This document shows positions 57,989 to 64,000 of a stretch of 64,000 nt of DNA, piece by piece (position 1 is the first letter of the stretch; the number at the start of each line of letters is the position of its first letter). This DNA is from Brenneria rubrifaciens. Lineage in GTDB: Bacteria > Pseudomonadota > Gammaproteobacteria > Enterobacterales > Enterobacteriaceae. The stretch lies in the NCBI RefSeq assembly GCF_005484945.1, contig NZ_CP034035.1, forward strand, positions 1,488,001-1,552,000, in the 5' to 3' direction. Below the pieces are notes generated by a model, which made no database searches, was not told where the DNA came from, and saw nothing but the letters and a program-made list of their open reading frames with translations. Both the position numbers and the translations under genes were made by a program.

Positions 57989-58528
57989 GTGAACAAGTCA
58001 ATGTTAGCGGGTGTAGGTATCGGTGTCGCAGCGGCCTTGGGTGTAGCGACAATGGCGAGTATGGATGTTTTTTCATCTAAACCGCAGTTCGCACAGGTGC
58101 TTACGGCGACACCAATAAAAGAAACGGTTAAAACCCCGAGACAGGAATGTCGTAACGTTAATGTTACAAATCGTCGTCCGGTTCAGGATGAAAATAAAAT
58201 CGCCGGGTCAGTCCTGGGTGCGGTGGCGGGCGGTGTGCTGGGTCATCAGTTCGGCGGGGGGCGCGGTAAAGATGTCGCGACGGTCGCCGGTGCCTTAGCG
58301 GGCGGTTATGCCGGTAACAAGGTACAAGGCAGTATGCAGGAAAATGATACCTATACGACGACACAGCAGCGTTGCCAGACGGTCTACGATAAATCGCAAA
58401 AAGTCTTGGGTTATGATGTGACCTATAAAATTGGCGACCAGCAAGGAAAAATTCGAATGGATCGCGATCCCGGAACACAGATTCCGGTAGATAAAAAAGG
58501 CCAGTTGATTTTGAATCAGCAGAGTTAA
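57989..58528 (+). CDS. ycfJ: YcfJ, glycine-zipper envelope protein
   Basis: The 179-residue protein matches YcfJ (179). It has an N-terminal hydrophobic segment (MLAGVGIGVAAALGVATMA), the ETVKTPRQECRN segment and a glycine-zipper two-helix region GSVLGAVAGGVLGHQFGGGRGKDVATVAGALAGGYAGN. DVTYKIGDQQGKIRMDRDPGTQIP is conserved. It is probably membrane-associated; function is unknown. The start is GTG at 57989, with GGAGG and 6-base spacing. An ATG ten codons upstream is not conserved. Confidence 0.92.
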   Translation: MNKSMLAGVGIGVAAALGVATMASMDVFSSKPQFAQVLTATPIKETVKTPRQECRNVNVTNRRPVQDENKIAGSVLGAVAGGVLGHQFGGGRGKDVATVAGALAGGYAGNKVQGSMQENDTYTTTQQRCQTVYDKSQKVLGYDVTYKIGDQQGKIRMDRDPGTQIPVDKKGQLILNQQS

Positions 58529-58574
58529 TCTTTCTGATATTTCTTCTTTGCGCTGACATCCTGTAATAAATAAA

Positions 58575-58612
58575 GCCGCGGGAAACCTGAACAAGGTTTT
58601 CGCGGCTTTTTT
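58575..58612 (+). terminator. Terminator of ycfJ
   Basis: GCCGCGGGAAACCT pairs with AGGTTTTCGCGGC with one bulge, followed by TTTTTT. It lies 46 bp after the stop. Confidence 0.85.
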
Positions 58613-58885
58613 ACGGTTTCTGACGATGCAGGCGTCTTTAGGCCTATCACACTGTAATGCATACTTATTAATAGATTTAAATGATCAAATCGTCGCTTAT
58701 TGATCGATGGTGACGATCGTATTGTGATAGGTTGTTCATGCCAACGCAGGGAAACACTACAATACAATACTAATAAGCGCATCTTTATGATGGCGCTTTG
58801 ATAGCCACTATATTTGTTAATTTTATCTATTAATTAGAAGTATTTTTAACAGGGTAAAACAGGCGTTCATGAACGTTGACGGGAA

Positions 58886-58927
58886 GAGATGTTGGATTCT
58901 TACTTATCCTCAGGAATCCAACATCTC
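58886..58927 (-). repeat. 14-bp inverted repeat at the 3' end of mfd
   Basis: GAGATGTTGGATTC (58886-58899) and GAATCCAACATCTC (58914-58927) are perfect arms with a 14-base loop, 36 bp past the mfd stop. No T-run follows on the minus strand. A palindrome CGTTCATGAACG (58864-58875) is adjacent. The rest of the 58613-58963 gap shows no gene. Confidence 0.65.
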
Positions 58928-58963
58928 CCGAACAACGAATTGGCGAGCCGTGGTTTGGTTGTT

Positions 58964-61900
58964 TTACGCCGCCAGCGTATGTTGAGCCATACTGGTTAAT
59001 AACGATTCGATAAACTCAATACGTAGCGGACGGGCGCTCAGGTCTTTAATAAACTTCAGACGCGCCGGGCCGTCCAGTCGGTAGGTGCCCGGTTCGCGTT
59101 GCAACAAACCAATCAAGTGGGATGGGTCCACGCGATTCTTTTCACCGAATTCGATGAAACCGCCTTTCTCGTTGCCTTCAATACGTTTGATTCCCAGCGC
59201 CTGCGCCTGCTGACGCAGCGCCGCGACCTGCAACAGATGGCGCGTGGCATCGGGCAGTTTGCCGAAGCGATCGATTAGCTCAACTTTGAGTTCGTCCAGT
59301 TCACCCGTATTTTTCGCACTGGCAATGCGCTTGTAAAAGGATAAACGCGTATTGACATCGGGAATGAAATCTTCCGGCAGCAGGGCTGGCAACCGGAGTT
59401 CTACGTCCGTCTGGCTGCTGATTAAATCTTCCAGCGAAGGCTCCCGTCCGGCTTTCAAAGCGTCAACGGCGTTTTCGAGTAGTTCCATATACAACGAGAA
59501 TCCGACGCTGGTCATCTGCCCGCTCTGATCTTCACCCAGCAGTTCACCCGCGCCACGAATTTCCAGATCGTGCGTGGCTAGGGCAAAGCCCGCGCCTAAA
59601 TCCTCCAGTGAGGCGATGGCTTCCAGGCGTTTGTGTGCGTCGGTGCTCATGGCTTTGGGGTTTGGCGTCAACAGGTAAGCGTAGGCCTGATGGTGCGAGC
59701 GTCCTACGCGGCCGCGTAGCTGATGCAATTGTGCCAGTCCGAAGTGATCGGCCCGTTCGATAATGATGGTATTGGCGCTGGGAATATCAATCCCGGTTTC
59801 AATAATGGTGGTACATACCAGCACGTTGAAACGCTGGTGATGGAAGTCATTCATCACGCGTTCCAGATCGCGCTCGCGCATCTGCCCGTGACCGATGGTA
59901 ATACGGGCCTCCGGCACCAGTTCAGCCAGCCGCTGCGCGGCTTTTTCGATATTCTCCACATCGTTGTAGAGATAATAGACTTGGCCGCCACGCAGCACCT
60001 CGCGCAGAATCGCTTCGCGAATTACCAGATTATCGTATTCGCGAACAAAGGTTTTCACCGCTAAACGGCGTGCCGGCGGGGTGGCGATAATCGATAGGTC
60101 GCGCATGCCGCTCATGGCCATATTCAGCGTACGGGGAATCGGCGTGGCGGTTAGCGTCAGAATGTCCACGTTGGCGCGCATCGCTTTTATTCGTTCTTTG
60201 TGGCGAACGCCAAAACGGTGTTCTTCGTCCACGATCAGCAGGCCGAGATCGTGCCAGCAGACGTCGCTCTGCAACAGTTTATGCGTACCGATCAGAATAT
60301 CGACTTTACCTTGCCGCGTTTCTTCCAAAATTTGGGTTTGCTCACGCGCGCTGCGGAAACGGGAAATCATTTCGATTTTCACCGGCCAGTTGGCAAAGCG
60401 ATCGCGGAAGTTATCGTAATGCTGCTGAGCCAGCAGCGTGGTGGGCACCAGCACGGCCACCTGCTTATGGTTTTCTACCGCCAGGAAAGCGGCGCGCATG
60501 GCCACTTCGGTTTTACCGAAGCCTACGTCGCCGCACACCAGCCGATCCATAGCCAGCGGCTGGCACATGTCGCTCAGGACGGCATTGATGGCCTGAGCCT
60601 GATCCGGCGTGGTTTCAAAAGGGAAACTCTCACAGAAAAGCTGATACTGCGTTTTGTCATGCTTGAATGCGAAACCGCTTTTGACGGTCCGTTGCGCATA
60701 GATATCCAGCAGTTCCGCGGCAACATCCCGCACTTTTTCCGCCGCTTTCTGCCGCGCGCGCGACCAGGCATCGCCGCCGAGTTTATGCAATGGCGCGCTT
60801 TCGTCAGCGCCGCCCGCATAGCGGCTGATGAGGTGCAGTGAAGACACCGGGACATACAGCTTGTCTTCCCCGGCGTAGGTCAAAATCAGGTATTCGGCTT
60901 TAATGCCGCCGGCTTCCAGCGTCGTCAATCCGGCGTAGCGTCCCACACCGTGTTCCAGATGCACCACGGGTTGACCTGAGCTGAGCTCCGCCAGATTGCG
61001 GATCAATGTGTCAGTATTGATGGTTCGCCGATTGTCCTGACGGCGGCGGCTGACGCGTTCGCCCAGGAGATCGCTTTCGCAGATCAACGCGCGTTGACGC
61101 TGAGTGTCGATAAAACCATGTTCACTGGCGCCGATGATTAAACTGGTGGTTCGATGCTGCGCCTGTCCCAGACGGGCAATCGGCGTAGGATTCAGCTTGA
61201 TGCGCGCCAGCAGTTCCTGAAGGGTTTCTCGCCGGCCTTCACTTTCAACGGAAAAAATCACTTGTCCGTCATGCTGTTCAACGAAAAATTGTTCTATAAA
61301 ACGGCGCAGCGTATCCAGCGGGGCTTTGTGTTGAGGCTGAATCGCCAGATCCGGCAGCGGCAGATAACCCAGATTCGCATGGGCCGCTTTTCCCGGCAGG
61401 GTATCGGTACGCAGGTGAACTCGCGGCCAGTTTTTCAGTTCCGAAAACAGCATATCAACCCGCAACCACAGCGACTCAGGCGGCAGCAGCGGACGCATCG
61501 GGTCAACCCGGCGGCTCTCGAAACGCTGTCCGATATCCTGCCAAAAACGCTCGGCGCCCTGTTGGATATCGCCGGTGTTGACGAGCAGCGTATTTTCCGG
61601 GAAATAGCTGAACAACGCCGGTAAGGGCTGACTGAAAAACAGCGGCTGCCAATACTCAATACCGGCGGGCCAGACGCTTTTGCTGACCTGCTGATAAATA
61701 TGCTCGGCATCACGACGGACTTCAAATCGTTCGCGCCACTGGCTGCGGAAGCATTCAATCGCGGTTTTATCGGTAGGGAACTCGTGGGCGGGCAGTAAAT
61801 TGATTTGCAGAACTTCATTCAACGTACGCTGCGTATCCACATCGAACAGCCGCAGGCTGTCAATCTCATCGTCAAAGAAATCAATACGGTAGGGTTCTTC

Positions 61901-62428
61901 GCTTCCCATAGGGAAGAGATCCAGCAGCGCGCCGCGGGTGGCGTATTCGCCGTGCTCCATGACCTGGTCGACGCTGCGGTAGCCCGCCTGTTCCAACTGG
62001 GTTCGTAATTTGTCGCGCGATAAATGCTGACCTTTATTCAGCATCAATGCATGGCCGTGCAGAAACGCGTGAGGGCACACGCGCTGCATCAGCGTATTGA
62101 CCGGCAGGATTAAGACGCCGCGCCCCATCTGGGGAAGCTGGTACAGCGTCGAAAGCCGGGTTGAAATGATTTCCTGGTGGGGAGAAAAACTGTCGTAAGG
62201 TAAGGTTTCCCAATCGGGTAAGGTGGTAACGCTGTGCTCGGTAAACTGCTGTATTTCATCACGCAAACGCAGCGCATTTTGCATATCTGGGGTGATAAGA
62301 ACGACCAATCCATTATGGCGGTCAATGATCTCTGCGCATTCTACGGCGCAGGCCGCACCGGTCAACTGACCCAGCAGGCGTTGCTCACCTGCTCTGAGCG
62401 GCAAAGAATAGCGATATTTTTCAGGCAT
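58964..62428 (-). CDS. mfd: Mfd, transcription-repair coupling factor
   Basis: The 1154-residue translocase removes stalled RNA polymerase and recruits UvrA. The N-terminal UvrB-like domains (about 1-450) contain TLPDWETLPYDSFSPHQEIISTRLSTLYQL. The RNA-polymerase-interacting domain (about 470-545) is PVVHLEHGVGRYAGLTTLEAGG. The ATPase has Walker A GDVGFGKTEVAMRAAF, motif II VDEEHRFGVRHKE, TLTATPIPRTLNMAMSGMRDLSII and the C-terminal TRCF domain with ELRLPALLPEDFIPDVNTRLSFYKR. Length is close to E. coli (1148). E. coli bhsA and ldtC, normally between ycfJ and mfd, are absent. Confidence 0.97.
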   Translation of the reverse strand: MPEKYRYSLPLRAGEQRLLGQLTGAACAVECAEIIDRHNGLVVLITPDMQNALRLRDEIQQFTEHSVTTLPDWETLPYDSFSPHQEIISTRLSTLYQLPQMGRGVLILPVNTLMQRVCPHAFLHGHALMLNKGQHLSRDKLRTQLEQAGYRSVDQVMEHGEYATRGALLDLFPMGSEEPYRIDFFDDEIDSLRLFDVDTQRTLNEVLQINLLPAHEFPTDKTAIECFRSQWRERFEVRRDAEHIYQQVSKSVWPAGIEYWQPLFFSQPLPALFSYFPENTLLVNTGDIQQGAERFWQDIGQRFESRRVDPMRPLLPPESLWLRVDMLFSELKNWPRVHLRTDTLPGKAAHANLGYLPLPDLAIQPQHKAPLDTLRRFIEQFFVEQHDGQVIFSVESEGRRETLQELLARIKLNPTPIARLGQAQHRTTSLIIGASEHGFIDTQRQRALICESDLLGERVSRRRQDNRRTINTDTLIRNLAELSSGQPVVHLEHGVGRYAGLTTLEAGGIKAEYLILTYAGEDKLYVPVSSLHLISRYAGGADESAPLHKLGGDAWSRARQKAAEKVRDVAAELLDIYAQRTVKSGFAFKHDKTQYQLFCESFPFETTPDQAQAINAVLSDMCQPLAMDRLVCGDVGFGKTEVAMRAAFLAVENHKQVAVLVPTTLLAQQHYDNFRDRFANWPVKIEMISRFRSAREQTQILEETRQGKVDILIGTHKLLQSDVCWHDLGLLIVDEEHRFGVRHKERIKAMRANVDILTLTATPIPRTLNMAMSGMRDLSIIATPPARRLAVKTFVREYDNLVIREAILREVLRGGQVYYLYNDVENIEKAAQRLAELVPEARITIGHGQMRERDLERVMNDFHHQRFNVLVCTTIIETGIDIPSANTIIIERADHFGLAQLHQLRGRVGRSHHQAYAYLLTPNPKAMSTDAHKRLEAIASLEDLGAGFALATHDLEIRGAGELLGEDQSGQMTSVGFSLYMELLENAVDALKAGREPSLEDLISSQTDVELRLPALLPEDFIPDVNTRLSFYKRIASAKNTGELDELKVELIDRFGKLPDATRHLLQVAALRQQAQALGIKRIEGNEKGGFIEFGEKNRVDPSHLIGLLQREPGTYRLDGPARLKFIKDLSARPLRIEFIESLLTSMAQHTLAA

Positions 62429-62565
62429 AATCTGATTATCAGGTCTCGACCCCGGTATCCGCTAAGAAAAAGCCGGAGAGTGAGGGTGTTAGGGTTCCAT
62501 AAAGCAGTACTACCCTTTATTATCCTTGAACACTTTGCTTTGGCAACCTTATCCAGACGGATTTC

Positions 62566-63768
62566 ATGTATCAACCTGTCGCATTATTTATTGGCTTACG
62601 CTATATGCGTGGGCGAGCATCAGACCGCTTCGGGCGGTTTGTCTCCTGGTTATCGGCAATTGGCATCACGCTTGGCGTCATGGCGCTGGTGACCGTTCTT
62701 TCCGTTATGAACGGGTTTGAGCGCGAGTTGGAGAACAACATTCTGGGGCTGATGCCGCAGGCGTTGATTACCACTCCCCAGGGATCGCTCAATTCCGAGA
62801 CAATCCCTTATTCAGCGTTGAGTTCGCTATCGGGCGTGCGCCGCATCGCCCCGCTAACCACGGGCGAAGTGGTGTTGCAAAGCGCCCGTAGCGTATCCGT
62901 CGGCGTTATGCTGGGTGTGGAACCGAGGGAGCCTGATCCGTTGTCCCGCTATTTTGTCGACGTGCAGCAGCAAACTTTGCAGCCGGGGCGATATCAGGTC
63001 ATTTTGGGTGAGCAGTTGGCGCTGCAATTGGGGGTCAAACGTGGCGATCAACTGCGCCTGATGGTGCCGAGCGCCAGCCAGTTGACTCCGATGGGGCGCA
63101 TCCCCAGCCAGCGAATTTTCACCGTGGCGGGTACGTTTGCCTCCAATAGCGAAGTTGATGGATATCAGTTGCTGGTCAATCAGCAAGATGCTTCACGTCT
63201 GATGCGTTATCCGGCGGGGAATATTACCGGTTGGCGTTTGTGGCTGGATAAGCCGTTAACGGTGGATGTGCTGAGCACGCAGCCGCTGCCCGCCGGCGCC
63301 GTCTGGAAAGACTGGCGCGAACGCAAAGGCGAACTTTTTCAGGCGGTGCGGATGGAAAAGAATATGATGGGCCTGTTGCTGAGCCTGATTATCGCTGTGG
63401 CGGCGTTCAATATTATTACCTCATTGGGTTTGTTGGTGATGGAAAAACAGGGAGAGGTCGCGATCCTGCAAACGCAGGGACTGACCCGGCGTCAGGTTAT
63501 GACGGTGTTTATGGTGCAAGGCGGGAGTGCCGGAATTATCGGCGCATTGCTGGGGGCGATATTGGGCGCGTTATTGGCCGATCAGCTTAATACGCTGATG
63601 CCCCTGCTGGGATTATTGATTGACGGGGCCGCCTTGCCTGTTGCGATAGATTCGCTACAGGTGACGACCATTGCCCTGAGCGCCATGCTGATAGCCCTGT
63701 TATCCACGCTTTATCCGTCCTGGCGCGCCGCCGCCGTTCACCCCGCTGAGGCCTTACGTTATGAATGA
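62566..63768 (+). CDS. lolC: LolC, lipoprotein-releasing ABC transporter permease
   Basis: The 400-residue inner membrane protein is LolC, which with LolE and LolD releases outer membrane lipoproteins to LolA. It has membrane segment 1 (about 22-48), a large periplasmic domain (about 49-265) and three C-terminal membrane segments (about 268-385), ending in [46 protein letters not shown] matches E. coli closely. It overlaps lolD by 8 bp. Confidence 0.97.
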   Translation: MYQPVALFIGLRYMRGRASDRFGRFVSWLSAIGITLGVMALVTVLSVMNGFERELENNILGLMPQALITTPQGSLNSETIPYSALSSLSGVRRIAPLTTGEVVLQSARSVSVGVMLGVEPREPDPLSRYFVDVQQQTLQPGRYQVILGEQLALQLGVKRGDQLRLMVPSASQLTPMGRIPSQRIFTVAGTFASNSEVDGYQLLVNQQDASRLMRYPAGNITGWRLWLDKPLTVDVLSTQPLPAGAVWKDWRERKGELFQAVRMEKNMMGLLLSLIIAVAAFNIITSLGLLVMEKQGEVAILQTQGLTRRQVMTVFMVQGGSAGIIGALLGAILGALLADQLNTLMPLLGLLIDGAALPVAIDSLQVTTIALSAMLIALLSTLYPSWRAAAVHPAEALRYE

Positions 63769-64000
63769 TTTACCGTTATTGCAGTGCAATAACCTGTGCA
63801 AACGCTACCAGGAAGGAAAATTGTCAACGGATGTTCTGCGCAATGTCACGTTCGAGATATGCAGCGGCGAGATGATGGCCATTGTCGGGAGTTCAGGTTC
63901 CGGTAAAAGCACGTTATTACATCTGCTGGGCGGGCTGGACTCGCCAACGTCGGGGGAGGTGATTTTCAAGGGGCAATCGCTTAGCGGGTTGACCGCTGGA
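63761..64000 (+). CDS. lolD: LolD, lipoprotein-releasing ABC transporter ATPase, 3' end outside window
   Basis: The first 80 codons of LolD are present: [19 protein letters not shown], Walker [11 protein letters not shown] near residue 45 and [18 protein letters not shown]. The signature and Walker B motifs lie beyond the window. It overlaps the end of lolC by 8 bp (ATGAATGA), a coupled operon of the usual lolCDE order. Confidence 0.96.
   Translation, partial: MNDLPLLQCNNLCKRYQEGKLSTDVLRNVTFEICSGEMMAIVGSSGSGKSTLLHLLGGLDSPTSGEVIFKGQSLSGLTAG

Noticed and set aside
1..64000. CRISPR arrays, insertion sequences, rRNA genes and prophage structure
   Set aside because: No regularly spaced repeats, transposase frames or rRNA sequence were recognised.

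Overview
The window is a stretch of conserved gammaproteobacterial chromosome from the order Enterobacterales, most likely a soft-rot or tree-pathogen genus of Pectobacteriaceae (Pectobacterium, Brenneria, Dickeya or Lonsdalea type). This is inferred from the gene order lonH-matP-ompA-sulA-sxy-yccSF-helD-mgsA, opgGH-mdtG-lpxL, pyrC-rne-rluC, the fab cluster and ptsG-hinT-ndh-mfd-lolCD. Proteins are close to Escherichia coli K-12 homologues but clearly diverged. Large E. coli blocks are missing at specific junctions: rlmI, yccT, grxB to the flg operon, fhuE, and bhsA-ldtC. Genus assignment is inference; no rRNA gene is present.

Layout. 1-13 kb: 3' truncated lonH, matP, ompA, the SOS inhibitor sulA, the competence regulator sxy, membrane proteins yccS/yccF, DNA helicase IV, methylglyoxal synthase, yccU, hspQ with a heat-shock promoter, acyP, tusE, yccA and tRNA-Ser(UGA). 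13.2-17.8 kb: an AT-rich accessory segment directly after the tRNA. It holds a secreted cupin, a YmgB/AriR-like regulator, a twice-frameshifted universal stress protein pseudogene, an orphan OrtT/GhoT-like membrane toxin, an Arc-type ribbon-helix-helix protein and one unrecognised small protein. 17.3-24.1 kb: a methyl-accepting chemotaxis protein preceded by a strong sigma-28-type promoter, then opgGH for osmoregulated periplasmic glucans.

24-39 kb: mdtG, lpxL, an old-yellow-enzyme oxidoreductase, trhO, yceI-yceJ, bssS, an unrecognised coiled-coil protein, dinI with a LexA box, pyrC, a small antibiotic-biosynthesis-monooxygenase-fold protein, rne, rluC and yceF. 39-50 kb: one continuous plus-strand housekeeping series yceD-rpmF-plsX-fabH-fabD-fabG-acpP-fabF-pabC-mltG-tmk-holB-ycfH linking ribosome assembly, phospholipid and fatty acid synthesis, folate, peptidoglycan processing and DNA replication. 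50-64 kb: ptsG with a conserved Mlc/SgrS-type leader, hinT-ycfL-lpoB-thiK-nagZ-ycfP (interrupted by an ERIC element), FNR-box ndh, ycfJ, mfd, lolC and the start of lolD.

Most of the window is ordinary core genome. The parts that reward a second look are the 13.2-17.8 kb accessory segment, the chemoreceptor promoter with its long leader, the ERIC element inside the thiK-nagZ gap, a 22-bp-period direct repeat upstream of opgG, and several regulatory sites readable directly in the DNA. I did not find a convincing wholly new multi-gene system. The best candidates for undescribed biology are the orphan membrane toxin and the unrecognised small proteins.
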